A program made the translations under genes and the position numbers. From JAHFUI01 sp039931615 (lineage in GTDB: Bacteria > Acidobacteriota > Vicinamibacteria > Vicinamibacterales > CAVVIG01), in contig JBDTRR010000008.1 in NCBI GenBank assembly GCA_039931615.1, positions 1 through 64,000 of the forward strand: DNA of 64,000 bases, read 5' to 3'. Positions 54,427 to 63,238 of the stretch are shown in pieces (position 1 is the first letter of the stretch; every line of letters begins with the position of its first letter). Under the pieces are notes generated by a model, which saw nothing but the letters and a program-made list of their open reading frames with translations, had not been told where the DNA came from and did not search any database.

Positions 54427-56103
54427 CTACTCAGCCAGCGTCCGGTGGACGAACGCAATCGCCACCGACCCTTCGCCGACCGCCGACGCGACGCGCTTGA
54501 TGTTGCCCGACCGGACATCGCCGACGGCGAACACTCCGGGCAGGCTGGTTTCGAGAAGATGCGGCGGCCGCGGCAGCGGCCAGCGGGCCACAGTCAGATC
54601 GTCGGGCGACAGGTCCGGACCGGTCTTGATGAAACCCCTGGCATCCATCGCCACGCATCCCGCGAGCCAGCTGGTGTTGGCGACCGCGCCGGTCATCAGG
54701 AACACGTGCTTGATGTCGTGGGTTTCAACCGCGCCATTCTGGTCGCGCCAGCTCACCCGTTCCAGCCGGTCACCGCCTTCGAGTGCGACGATCTCCGTCC
54801 GGGTGCGCAGGTCCAACGCCGGATTATCTTCAATCCGCCGGATCAGATAGCGCGACATGCTGTCGGTCAGGCTGTCGGATCGCACCAGCATGTGCACGCG
54901 CCGGGCGGTCTGGGCGAGAAACACGGCGGCCTGGCCGGCCGAGTTTCCGCCGCCGACGACGATCACTTCTTCGCCGCTGCACAGCTGCGCTTCGACGAAG
55001 GTCGCGCCATAGTACACGCCATTGCCTTCAAACTGCGTCAGGCGCTCGAGCAGCGGCCGGCGGTACTCAGCGCCGGTGGCAATCACCACCGCGCGGGCGG
55101 CGACGCGCGGACCATCGTCAACCTGGACGGCGAATGGCCGCCGGTCGCAGGTGAGCTGAGTCGCCCCCTTGGCGATGAGAATCTCGGCGCCGAACTTCTG
55201 CGCCTGCGCGTAGGCGAGCCCGGCCAGCTCCTGGCCGGAGATGCCGTTGGGGAAGCCGAGATAGTTCTCGATCTTCGAGCTCGACCCGGCCTGGCCACCC
55301 GGCGAGTTCGATTCGACCACCAGGACATCGAGCCCCTCGGACGCGCCGTAGACCGCCGCCGCCAGACCCGACGGTCCGGCGCCGACGATGACGACGTCGC
55401 GGACGTGGACCCGATCGATCGCGTCGTTGAAGCCGAGGCAGCCGGCGATCTGCTGGTTGGTCGGGTTGCGCAGCACGACCTGGCCGCGGCAGATCAACAC
55501 CGGCACGTCGGCGACCGCGACATGAAAACGATCCAGCAGTGCCTGGGTGTCGTGGTCGCGTTCGAGATCGAGGTAGGCGTAGGGATGACCGTTACGCGTC
55601 AGGAATTCCTTGATGCGCAGCGTGCCGGGCGAATGCATCGATCCGATCAGGACCACATCACCAAAACCCTGGGCGATCAGCTCGACCCGGCGCAGCAGGA
55701 ACGCGCGCATCAGGATCTCGCTGAGCTCGGAGTCGGTCTGGATCAGCGTCAGCAGGCGGGCGCGGCTCACCTCGACGACCTCGCCCGGCTCGGTGGCCCG
55801 GACCCGAACCAGCGGCCGCCGGCCCGACAGCATGTTGATCTCGCCGGTGAACTGGCCTGGACCGAGCACTGCGATCAGCGCGTCACCGTCGGTCGCAGGG
55901 CGGACGATCTCGACCCGGCCGGCGGTGACGACGATGAAGGGCACGGCCGGGTCGCCGGCATCGAACAGCACGTCGCCACGCTGAATCGGACGCGCCGATC
56001 CGTGGGCCACGGCCCGCGCCAGCTGCGCCGGAGTGAAGGTGGGAAACACGTGGTCCAGGCGCGACGTCGTCTTCAGCGGAATGGGCGGGGACGATTCGGC
56101 CAT
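54427..56103 (-). CDS. Cyclic nucleotide-binding domain fused to TrxR-like FAD oxidoreductase, no CxxC
   Basis: The 558-aa protein has a cNMP-binding beta-barrel (about 15-130), a glutaredoxin-like domain whose site reads HSPGT instead of CxxC (about 145-220), and a TrxR-like FAD/NAD(P)H module (about 235-558: VVIVGAGPSGLAAAVYGASEGL, VIVVGGGNSAGQAAVFLA, PGVFAVGDVRSGNIKRVASAVGEG). The redox-active CxxC of TrxR is replaced by GVYYGATFVEAQLC, so it cannot be a thioredoxin reductase of classical mechanism. A cyclic nucleotide may control electron transfer from NAD(P)H to an unknown acceptor. Confidence 0.9.
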   Translation of the reverse strand: MAESSPPIPLKTTSRLDHVFPTFTPAQLARAVAHGSARPIQRGDVLFDAGDPAVPFIVVTAGRVEIVRPATDGDALIAVLGPGQFTGEINMLSGRRPLVRVRATEPGEVVEVSRARLLTLIQTDSELSEILMRAFLLRRVELIAQGFGDVVLIGSMHSPGTLRIKEFLTRNGHPYAYLDLERDHDTQALLDRFHVAVADVPVLICRGQVVLRNPTNQQIAGCLGFNDAIDRVHVRDVVIVGAGPSGLAAAVYGASEGLDVLVVESNSPGGQAGSSSKIENYLGFPNGISGQELAGLAYAQAQKFGAEILIAKGATQLTCDRRPFAVQVDDGPRVAARAVVIATGAEYRRPLLERLTQFEGNGVYYGATFVEAQLCSGEEVIVVGGGNSAGQAAVFLAQTARRVHMLVRSDSLTDSMSRYLIRRIEDNPALDLRTRTEIVALEGGDRLERVSWRDQNGAVETHDIKHVFLMTGAVANTSWLAGCVAMDARGFIKTGPDLSPDDLTVARWPLPRPPHLLETSLPGVFAVGDVRSGNIKRVASAVGEGSVAIAFVHRTLAE

Positions 56104-56189
56104 TGCCGCATCTTACCGTTGTTCGCCCGGCGAGCCGCCGGGCGGAGCGTCGTTGCGCTCGCCGCCGACCCCGGGAAAAATCAATTCTG

Positions 56190-57125
56190 AAGTCGTACCT
56201 CGCTGGTTCGCACATCGGCCGGACGCTGCGGATGAACGGCGCCCCGATGACTGTCGTCGGGATCATGCCGCCGGGCTTTTCGTTTCCGCAGCGGGTCGAT
56301 CTCTGGGTCCCGCTGGTGCCGGCGCCGGAGGTCATGAAACGGGACCACCGCGAGACCTGGTTCGTCTTTGGCCGGCTGGCCGAAGGCGTGACCCTCGAGA
56401 TGGCCCGGGCCGAAATGGACACCATCGGCCGGCGGCTGGCGGCTGGCGCGGGCCGATCCAGCCACCGACAGCGGCGTGCCGCCCACCGTCTACCGGTTCC
56501 ACGAGTTCTTCATCGGCGCCAACATCACCATGATCTACGAGGCCATGCTGGGCGCGGTGGGAGTCGTGCTCCTCATCGTGTGCGCCAACCCGGCCAATCT
56601 CCTGCTGGCGCGCGCGACGGGCCGGGCGCGTGAGATTTCCGTCCGGATTGCGCTCGGCGCCGGGCGCTGGCGGATCATCCGGCAGCTCCTGATCGAGAGC
56701 GTGATGCTCAACCTGCCGATCGCGGCCGGCCCGTTTCCACTGGCGGAGCGCCTGGCGGCGAAGCATCGATTCCAGCGCTTCACGTCGGTGTTGTTCCAGC
56801 TGTTTGCCGCGCTGGCGCTGCTGCTGGCGTCGGTCGGTCTGTACGCGGTGATCGCCCATGCCGTGAGCCTGCGCACGCACGAGATCGGCATCCGGCGGGC
56901 GCTGGGCGCCAGCGGGCGCGACATCGTCGCCCTGGTCGTCACGCAGGGCATGCGTCCGGTCGGCATCGGTCTCGCGGTCGGTCTCGTTGCCTCGCTCGCG
57001 GTCACGCCGCTGCTGCAATCACAGCTGGTCCACGTCTCGCCCGCCGATCCGATCACCTTGATCGGCGCCGCCATCGTGCTGGTCGTGGCCGCGGCGCTGG
57101 GGCTGTCTGGTTCCCGCCTGCCGCG
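56190..57125 (+). pseudogene. ADOP-type MacB/FtsX ABC permease remnant
   Basis: The sequence begins inside a MacB periplasmic domain (HIGRTLRMNGAPMTVVGIMPPGFSFPQRVDLWVPL), loses frame near 56450, continues with the first membrane block (IVCANPANLLLARATGRAREISVRIALGAGRWRIIRQLLIES), then jumps to the last block (QRFTSVLFQLFAALALLLASVGLYAVIAHAVSLRTHEIGIRRALGAS). About half of a normal 800-aa permease is missing, along with its start. The end runs into an unrelated gene fragment. Confidence 0.85.
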
Positions 57126-57230
57126 CCATCGCTATCTGGAAGTGCTCGACGCGGACACCGCCTGTTCGCCACCGAGCTCGGCCTGGCGCGGGCGGAGCTC
57201 GACGAGCGCTCGGCACTGATCGAGATCTAA
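57126..57230 (+). pseudogene. C-terminal remnant of a NodT/TolC outer-membrane factor
   Basis: The frame YLEVLDADTA followed, after one missing base, by LFATELGLARAELDERSALIEI and a stop matches the conserved end of NodT-type efflux outer-membrane factors (YLxVLDAQRxLFxAELxLAxA). It is joined directly to the permease remnant. Confidence 0.65.
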
Positions 57231-57514
57231 CGCGCGCCCGGCGGCGGATCGGAGCCATGAATCGATTTTTCCACACGCTCTGGAGTCCACCCGTGTGCTT
57301 CAAAGCCGCGCAGCAGCGTGCGCGCCCTGCCAATCGCGCCGTCGCGCACGGTATGAATTTCGTTGAGGTAGACCTCCTGGTCCATCAGCACCTGCAGCTC
57401 GCGGTGGCCTGGCCCGCCCGAGAGGACGCAGGTCATCACATGCGCGTCCTTACGAAGAACCCACAGCGTGACGGTGGTCTGTTCGCCGCCCTCGGTATCC
57501 AATGCATCGCCCAT
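57227..57514 (-). CDS. Small hypothetical protein
   Basis: The 95-aa protein (MGDALDTEGGEQTTVTLWVLRKDAHVMTCVL ... LNEIHTVRDGAIGRARTLLRGFEAHGW) looks like a folded cytoplasmic protein, with no membrane segment or known motif. The start at 57514 avoids overlap with the DUF1348 gene; a start at 57577 is possible. Its stop overlaps the outer-membrane-factor remnant on the other strand. Confidence 0.5.
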   Translation of the reverse strand: MGDALDTEGGEQTTVTLWVLRKDAHVMTCVLSGGPGHRELQVLMDQEVYLNEIHTVRDGAIGRARTLLRGFEAHGWTPERVEKSIHGSDPPPGAR

Positions 57515-57542
57515 AGTCAGTCCAGCGGCGTTCAGCCAGAGA

Positions 57543-58049
57543 TCAGAGACCGAGCGCGGTGAGGCCGGGATGGTCATCCGGCCGGCGCCCGAGCGGCCAG
57601 TGATACTTGCGCTCGGACTCCTTGATCGGCAAATCGTTGATGCAGGCCAGCCTCAGGCGCATCAGGCCGTCGTCGTTGAATTCCCAGTTCTCGTTGCCAT
57701 AGGAGCGGAACCAGTTCGCTGAATCGTCGTGCCATTCGTAGGCAAAGCGCACCGCGATGCGATTCCCGTCGAACGCCCACAGTTCCTTGATCAAGCGGTA
57801 GTCCAGCTCACGTGCCCATTTTCGCACCAGGAAGGCGACGATCTCCGGCCGGCCGATGACGAACTCGGCGCGGTTCCGCCAGCGAGCGTCGAGCGAGTAG
57901 GCCAGCGCCACTCGTTCAGGCTGACGACCATTCCAGCCGTCCTCGGCCAGGCGCACTTTCCCGGTCGCGGTCCCGTGGGTGAACGGCGGCAGCGGAGGAC
58001 GGGGCTCGGTGAGTGTGTTTGTCAGGGTGGGAGGGAAGCGGGAATGCAA
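57543..58049 (-). CDS. DUF1348/nuclear transport factor 2-like protein
   Basis: The 168-aa protein has the DUF1348 core: TGKVRLAEDGWNGRQPERVALAYSLDARWRNRAEFVIGR, KWARELDYRLIKELWAFDGNRIAVRFAYEWHD, NENWEFNDDGLMRLRLACINDLPI. These are NTF2-like cone folds of unknown function. No ATG is available before the homologous part; a TTG at 58049, at the edge of the octamer array, is the only usual start, so the original start may have been displaced by the array. Confidence 0.82.
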   Translation of the reverse strand: MHSRFPPTLTNTLTEPRPPLPPFTHGTATGKVRLAEDGWNGRQPERVALAYSLDARWRNRAEFVIGRPEIVAFLVRKWARELDYRLIKELWAFDGNRIAVRFAYEWHDDSANWFRSYGNENWEFNDDGLMRLRLACINDLPIKESERKYHWPLGRRPDDHPGLTALGL

Positions 58050-58222
58050 GGATGTAAGGATGTGAGGATGTGAGGATGTGAGGATGTGAGGATGTGAGGA
58101 TGTGAGGATGTTGCGATGTACGGATGTTACCTCCTAACATCCCGCACTTCCTAACATCCGCACTTCCTCACATCCGCACTTCCTTACATCCTTACATCCT
58201 CACATCCTCACTTCCTCACATG
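58048..58222. repeat. Octamer tandem repeats in inverted arrangement
   Basis: GGATGTGA units run from about 58048 to 58110 (with GGATGTAA variants). After a short centre the opposite strand units TCCTCACA and TCCTAACA run to about 58222, with CGCACT interruptions. The two blocks are complementary and could form a long hairpin between two minus-strand genes. Confidence 0.8.
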
Positions 58223-58223
58223 C

Positions 58224-59816
58224 TCAATTAGCTCGCGCCACCGGCGCCGGCTCGTCGCGAAGAAGCGCGCCAGCGATGGCGGCGAGAAGTGCCAGTGCCG
58301 CCGAGGCGATCAGCACCAGACGGAAGGCGGAGACGAACGCCATGGCGACGGCGTCGTGAACGGCCGCCCGCTGGTCAGGCCCGATCGACGGGATCGTCCC
58401 GACGTTGGCGCCCGCCATCTTCGGCAGTTCACGATCGATCGCCGTCCTGGCTGGCGCGCTCAACTGAAGCGCATCCAGGCTGCCCTGGACCCGCGCCTCG
58501 AAAGTCCGCGCCAGCACCACGCCGAACACCGCAATCGCCAGGAGACCGGCGACGCGAGCCACGGCGTTGTTGACCCCGGAGGCGACGCCGGCGTGGTGGC
58601 TGTCGACGGCCGCCATGACCGTGGTGGTGAGCGGGGCGACGGTGATCGCCATGCCGAACCCGAGCACGATCACGGCCGGGAAGAAGGTCGTCCAGAACGA
58701 TCCCCCGATGCCTGGCCGCGCGTAGAGGGCGACGCCAAGCGCGGCAATCGCCGGTCCGACCGTCAGCGGCAGCCGGCTGCCGACGCGCGCCACCAGCCCG
58801 CCTGACCACCGGGACAACGCGAACATGATCAGGGGAAGGGGCAGCAGCGCCGCCCCCGCTGCGGTCGCCGTATAGCCCTGCACCTGGATGAGATTCATCG
58901 GCACCAGGAAGAAGATGACCGACAGCGCCGCGTACAAGACCAGGGTGAGCAGATTGGCCAGCGCGAAGGTGCGCGACCGGAACAGGCTGAGCGGCAGCAT
59001 CGGGTTGGCGGTCCGGCGCTCGACCGCCACGAACCGCAGCAGCGACAGCGCGCCGACGGCGAGCGCGGCGATCACGAGCGGGTGGCCGGCGCCGAGCGGC
59101 GGCCATTCGAGCAGGCCGAACACGACGGCGCCCAGGCCGATCACCGCGAATGCAGCGCCGCGCCAATCGATCCGCGCCGACCGGGACGGATCGCGGCTTT
59201 CGTCCATGAACCGAAGCGACAAGGCGGCGACGATCACCGCCAGGGGCAGGTTCAGGAAGAACACGGCGCGCCAGCTGACATGCTCGATCAGCCAGCCGCC
59301 GGTGACCGGACCGATCGCCGCCGTCATCGCGCTGAACCCCGACCAGGTGCCGATCGCCCGGCCGCGCTCGGCGTCGTCGAAGGTAGCGCTGATGATCGCC
59401 AGGCTGCCCGGCACCAGGAAGGCGGCGCCGATCCCCTGCAGCGCGCGGCCGACGATCAGCGCCGCCGCCGAGGTGGCCAGGCCGCAGAGGATCGAGGCCG
59501 CCGTGAAGAACGCGACGCCGGCGAGAAAGACCCGCTTGCGCCCGAGTTGATCGCCGAGCGACCCGCCGACCAGGATCAGGCCGCCGAGGAACAGGGCGTA
59601 CGCTTCGATCACCCACTGCACTTCCGTGATCGTCGCCTGCAGGTCCGCCTGCAGCGCCGGCAGCGCGACGTTGACGACGGTGGCGTCGACGAACGTCAGG
59701 CTCGAGCCGATGATGGTGGCGGCGAGGGTCCAGCGGCGGCGTGCCGACAGGCGGGATGAGGTGCGGCCGGCAGGCACGGACGGCCCGGCAGGCTTGGCGC
59801 CGCGCGGGGCGGCCAT
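58224..59816 (-). CDS. MFS drug:H+ antiporter, DHA2 family (14 segments)
   Basis: This 530-aa inner-membrane exporter matches EmrB/QacA: motif D LTFVDATVVNVALPALQADL, motif A GGSLGDQLGRKRVFL, motif C WSGFSAMTAAIGPVTGGWL, and 14 hydrophobic segments. It lies 8 nt downstream of the MarR gene and is probably controlled by it. No EmrA-like partner is adjacent. The ATG at 59816 excludes upstream codons that overlap marR. Confidence 0.92.
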   Translation of the reverse strand: MAAPRGAKPAGPSVPAGRTSSRLSARRRWTLAATIIGSSLTFVDATVVNVALPALQADLQATITEVQWVIEAYALFLGGLILVGGSLGDQLGRKRVFLAGVAFFTAASILCGLATSAAALIVGRALQGIGAAFLVPGSLAIISATFDDAERGRAIGTWSGFSAMTAAIGPVTGGWLIEHVSWRAVFFLNLPLAVIVAALSLRFMDESRDPSRSARIDWRGAAFAVIGLGAVVFGLLEWPPLGAGHPLVIAALAVGALSLLRFVAVERRTANPMLPLSLFRSRTFALANLLTLVLYAALSVIFFLVPMNLIQVQGYTATAAGAALLPLPLIMFALSRWSGGLVARVGSRLPLTVGPAIAALGVALYARPGIGGSFWTTFFPAVIVLGFGMAITVAPLTTTVMAAVDSHHAGVASGVNNAVARVAGLLAIAVFGVVLARTFEARVQGSLDALQLSAPARTAIDRELPKMAGANVGTIPSIGPDQRAAVHDAVAMAFVSAFRLVLIASAALALLAAIAGALLRDEPAPVARAN

Positions 59817-59824
59817 TGATCCAG

Positions 59825-60244
59825 TCACCCGAGCAGACGCGTCAGGATGCGCACCAGCGTCTGCCGCTCCCGGGCCGACAGGCGGTCGAGCGTGTCGGGC
59901 GGCGTCGTCATGCGATCGAGCAGCAGGGCGCGGAGACGAACGCCGGTCGGCGTCAGCTCCAGCACCTTGACCCGGCGATCGGCGGCCGACGGACGACGCC
60001 GCACCAACCCGCGGGATTCGAGCCGGTCGACCAGGCCGGTCACGTTCGAGGCGTCGCAGGCCAGCGTCTCGGCCAGCCGGCCCATCGGCAGCGGCCGCCC
60101 CGGTTCGATCAGGTGCAGCACATGACACTGCGCCGGCGACAGATCCAGCTTCGCGGCGAGCGATGGCAGGCTGGCGCGCTGCGTGAAAAAGAACTGCATC
60201 AGGAGATGCCAGGCCGCGCAGGCGCCCGGATCGGTCGGCTTCAT
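59825..60244 (-). CDS. MarR family transcriptional regulator
   Basis: The 139-aa regulator has the winged-helix core (LAAKLDLSPAQCHVLHLI, MGRLAETLACDASNVTGLVDRLESRGLVRRRPSAADRRVKVLELTPTG). It sits first in an operon with the MFS exporter and is divergent from lon. A palindrome in the shared upstream region is the likely operator. Confidence 0.92.
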   Translation of the reverse strand: MKPTDPGACAAWHLLMQFFFTQRASLPSLAAKLDLSPAQCHVLHLIEPGRPLPMGRLAETLACDASNVTGLVDRLESRGLVRRRPSAADRRVKVLELTPTGVRLRALLLDRMTTPPDTLDRLSARERQTLVRILTRLLG

Positions 60245-60270
60245 CAGGCGTCAGTATAGTGCACTGACTC

Positions 60271-60293
60271 AATAGTTGACATCATCAACCATT
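60271..60293. promoter_or_regulatory. Putative MarR operator
   Basis: Half-sites AATAGTTGA and TCAACCATT (8 of 9 positions inverted) are separated by 5 nt. The site overlaps the -35 of the lon promoter and lies upstream of marR. Confidence 0.5.
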
Positions 60294-60304
60294 AGGCGTA
60301 ACCT
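60276..60304 (+). promoter_or_regulatory. Promoter of lon
   Basis: TTGACA (60276-60281) and TAACCT (60299-60304) are 17 nt apart, and the -10 ends 7 nt before the lon ATG, a leaderless arrangement. Confidence 0.6.
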
Positions 60305-60311
60305 CCAGTGC

Positions 60312-62591
60312 ATGACCCCTCTCAAACTGGTTCCGCTCGACGATGCAGTGGTGTTTCCCGGTATGACAGTGACGCTGCCGGCCGGAGTCGGCAACGACGC
60401 CCGGGTATTGCTGATCCCGCGGCGCGACGGCGGCTACGCCAAGGTCGGCGTCGTCGCGCAGGTGTCGGAGCGCGTCTCGCACCGCCGCGGGGCGGTCGCG
60501 TCGATTGTCGCGCTCCACCGCGGCGTGCCCGGCGCCGCCCACACCGACCAGGATGGCGTGCTGCGCGTCGACGTCGACGAGCGCCCCGATCTGGCGCCGC
60601 CGCCGAGCTTGACCCGCGATCTGGAGCGCGAGTATCGCGCCGTGGTCGAAGAGATTCTCGAACTGCGGGACGACGACGGCCGGATCAGCGGCTTCGTCCG
60701 CTCGATTACCGATCCCGGCGCGCTGGCGGATACGGCCGGCTATTCGCCGGATCTGACCGTCGCCCAGAAGCTCGAGCTCCTGGAAACGCTCGATGTCGTC
60801 GAGCGGCTGACGCTGGCGCTGCGCTTCCAGCAGGAACGGCTGGCCGAGCTGCGGGTCCGCAAGCGGATTCGCGACGACGTCGAGTCGGGTGCGCAGAAAC
60901 AGCAGCGCGAGTATTTCCTGCGCAAGCAGATGGACGCCATCCGCAAGGAGCTGGGCGAGAACGAAGGATCGATCGCCGAGGAATACCGCAAGAAGATCGC
61001 CGCCGCCGCGATGCCGGCAGCGGTGCAGGAGCAGGCCGAGCGCGAGCTGTCCCGGTTCGAGCGGATGGGCGACACCAACGCCGAAGCGTCGATGATCAGG
61101 ACTTATCTCGACTGGCTGCTCGCCGTGCCGTGGTCGAAGCGGTCGGAGGAGCGCCTCGACCCGCAGCGCGCCCGCGCGGTGCTCGACGAGGACCACGCCG
61201 GGCTCGACGACGTCAAGAAGCGGATCACCGAGTACCTGGCGGTTCGCAAGCTGCGCGCCGAGCGCGGCCTGGCCGACGATCGCCGATCCGGCGCGATCCT
61301 GACGTTGATTGGTCCCCCGGGAACCGGCAAGACCTCGATCGGCGAGTCGATCGCCAGGGCCACCGGCCGGCAGTTCGTCCGGATGTCTCTCGGCGGCGTG
61401 CGGGACGAGGCGGAAATCCGCGGCCATCGGCGCACCTACATCGGCGCGCTGCCGGGCCGGCTGGTCCGCGCGCTGCGCGACGCCGGGACGATGAATCCGG
61501 TGATCCTGCTCGACGAAGTCGACAAGCTGGGCGCGGACTGGCGCGGCGATCCGTCGGCGGCGTTGCTCGAGGTGCTCGATCCCGCCCAGAACCACGCGTT
61601 CCAGGATCACTACCTCGACGTCGCGCTCGATCTGTCGCACGTCCTGTTTGTCGCCACTGCCAACGTCGCGGACACGATTCCCGGACCGCTGCTCGACCGG
61701 ATGGAAGTGATTCGCTTCGACGGCTACACGACCGACGAAAAGGTGGCGATCGGCCGCGGCTACCTCTGGCCGCGCCAGGTGGAACGCAACGGCCTGCTCC
61801 CAGACGACGTCACGACCGACGACGACGTGCTGCGGCTGCTGGTCAGCGACTACACCCGGGAGGCGGGCGTCCGCCAGCTGGAGCGCGAGCTGGGCACGGT
61901 GCTACGGAAGACCGCGACGCGGGTGGCCGGCGGCCATCAGCCGAAGCCGATCGTCATCGATCGGGTCGCGGTGGTCGAAGCGCTGGGCCGGCCGAAGTTC
62001 CGGCGCGAGGCGGCGGCGCGCACCGCGGTGCCGGGGGTCGCGACCGGACTGGCCGTGACCGGTACCGGGGGGGACGTCCTGTTCGTCGAGGCGGCGTCGA
62101 TGGCCGGCAAGGGCGGCCTGGTGCTGACCGGACAGTTGGGCGACGTCATGAAGGAGTCGGCGCGGATTGCGCTGACCTACGTCAAGAGTCACGCCGTGCA
62201 GCTCGGGATCGACGAGCGGACGTTCGACGGCCGGGAGTTTCACGTGCACGTTCCGGCGGGGGCAATCCCGAAGGACGGTCCCAGCGCCGGCGTCACGATG
62301 GTCGCCGCCCTGGCGTCGCTGCTGACGGGCCGGACCGTCAAAAGCACGGTCGGGATGACCGGCGAGGTGACGCTGCAAGGGCGGGTGCTGCCGATCGGCG
62401 GCCTGAAGCAGAAGGTGCTGGCGGCGCACGCCGCCGGGTTGACCGAGGTCATTCTCCCCGACGACAACGCGCCGGACCTGGACGACGTGCCGTCGGAGGT
62501 GCGCGAACAGATGCATTTCCATCCGGTCAAGTCGGTCGATGAAATGCTGGCCGTCGCGCTGGACGCGAGAGGCCTGGCGATGGTGGCCTAG
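60312..62591 (+). CDS. lon: ATP-dependent protease Lon
   Basis: Lon is a cytoplasmic AAA+ Ser-Lys protease that removes damaged and regulatory proteins. The 759-aa protein has the N-terminal substrate domain, coiled coil, AAA+ module (Walker A GPPGTGKTS near 333, Walker B VILLDEVDKLG) and the protease domain with the catalytic dyad Ser658 (PKDGPSAGVTM) and Lys701 (GGLKQKVLAA). The ATG at 60312 follows its own promoter closely. Confidence 0.95.
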   Translation: MTPLKLVPLDDAVVFPGMTVTLPAGVGNDARVLLIPRRDGGYAKVGVVAQVSERVSHRRGAVASIVALHRGVPGAAHTDQDGVLRVDVDERPDLAPPPSLTRDLEREYRAVVEEILELRDDDGRISGFVRSITDPGALADTAGYSPDLTVAQKLELLETLDVVERLTLALRFQQERLAELRVRKRIRDDVESGAQKQQREYFLRKQMDAIRKELGENEGSIAEEYRKKIAAAAMPAAVQEQAERELSRFERMGDTNAEASMIRTYLDWLLAVPWSKRSEERLDPQRARAVLDEDHAGLDDVKKRITEYLAVRKLRAERGLADDRRSGAILTLIGPPGTGKTSIGESIARATGRQFVRMSLGGVRDEAEIRGHRRTYIGALPGRLVRALRDAGTMNPVILLDEVDKLGADWRGDPSAALLEVLDPAQNHAFQDHYLDVALDLSHVLFVATANVADTIPGPLLDRMEVIRFDGYTTDEKVAIGRGYLWPRQVERNGLLPDDVTTDDDVLRLLVSDYTREAGVRQLERELGTVLRKTATRVAGGHQPKPIVIDRVAVVEALGRPKFRREAAARTAVPGVATGLAVTGTGGDVLFVEAASMAGKGGLVLTGQLGDVMKESARIALTYVKSHAVQLGIDERTFDGREFHVHVPAGAIPKDGPSAGVTMVAALASLLTGRTVKSTVGMTGEVTLQGRVLPIGGLKQKVLAAHAAGLTEVILPDDNAPDLDDVPSEVREQMHFHPVKSVDEMLAVALDARGLAMVA

Positions 62592-62649
62592 ACCTAGAAG
62601 CGTGCCAAAGTCGGATGGGCTGCCAGCCGTCCGCGAACGTCGGAGTCGG

Positions 62650-62728
62650 AAAAGGGGTCGGGAGTAATTAAATTTGCCACGCGGTTCACTGCTCCAACTG
62701 GCGAAAAAAAATACTCCCGACCCCTTTT
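62650..62728. repeat. REPIN-like inverted repeat between convergent genes
   Basis: AAAAGGGGTCGGGAGTA (62650-62666) and its exact inverse (62712-62728) frame a 45-nt centre between the lon and OsmC stop codons. Same family as 32371-32435, with the last stem base changed on both arms. Confidence 0.75.
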
Positions 62729-62731
62729 TCG

Positions 62732-63175
62732 TCACTCCAGCCGCGTCCGGATCTCGATCCTGGAGGTGAGTGCCAGGTGGACCGGACACCGGTTGGCGAT
62801 CGCCAGCAGCCGGTCGCGCTGATCCTGATCGAGCGCCCCTTCAAGCTCGATGTCGCAGTCGATGACGGTGATGGTGGCGTCCCGTGTCTCGCAGTCGGCA
62901 CAGTCCTCGACGTGGACCCGGGAATGGCGGAGGCGCACCGTCACCCGTTCGAGCGCCCACTGCTTCCGCCGCGCGTACATGCCGACCGTCATCGAGGTGC
63001 ATGACCCAAGCGAGGCCAGCAGCAGGTCATACGGCGTCGGGCCGGTATCCGTTCCTCCAGCGGCGACCGGTTCGTCGCTCTTCAGGTGGTGCGCACCCGA
63101 CGTGATCTCCTGAGCCAATCCGCCGATCGTCCCGCGCACGATCACCACGTGTTGAACGGCGCGTTCGCTGGCCAT
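62732..63175 (-). CDS. OsmC family protein
   Basis: The 147-aa protein has the OsmC/Ohr-type fold with the reactive Cys in LLASLGSCTSMTVGMYARRKQ and the second Cys in ANRCPVHLAL, which reduce organic hydroperoxides. GGTDTGPTPYDLLLASLGSC is typical of the YhfA/OsmC branch. AAGGAG precedes the ATG. It is divergent from the flavoprotein gene. Confidence 0.9.
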   Translation of the reverse strand: MASERAVQHVVIVRGTIGGLAQEITSGAHHLKSDEPVAAGGTDTGPTPYDLLLASLGSCTSMTVGMYARRKQWALERVTVRLRHSRVHVEDCADCETRDATITVIDCDIELEGALDQDQRDRLLAIANRCPVHLALTSRIEIRTRLE

Positions 63176-63238
63176 CGCCTCTCCTTTCCGGAATCTGTAT
63201 GATCGGCTCCCGTTTCCGCTTTCGGAAGGAGGTGAGCC

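Noticed and set aside
52483..56190. A plus-strand open frame of more than 1200 codons opposite the NhaA and flavoprotein fusions
   Set aside because: Such frames are a by-product of high GC at third positions; the minus strand has two multi-domain proteins with intact motifs.
58048..58222. Possible CRISPR array
   Set aside because: Units are 8 nt without spacers, and the second half is the reverse complement of the first; no cas genes are near.
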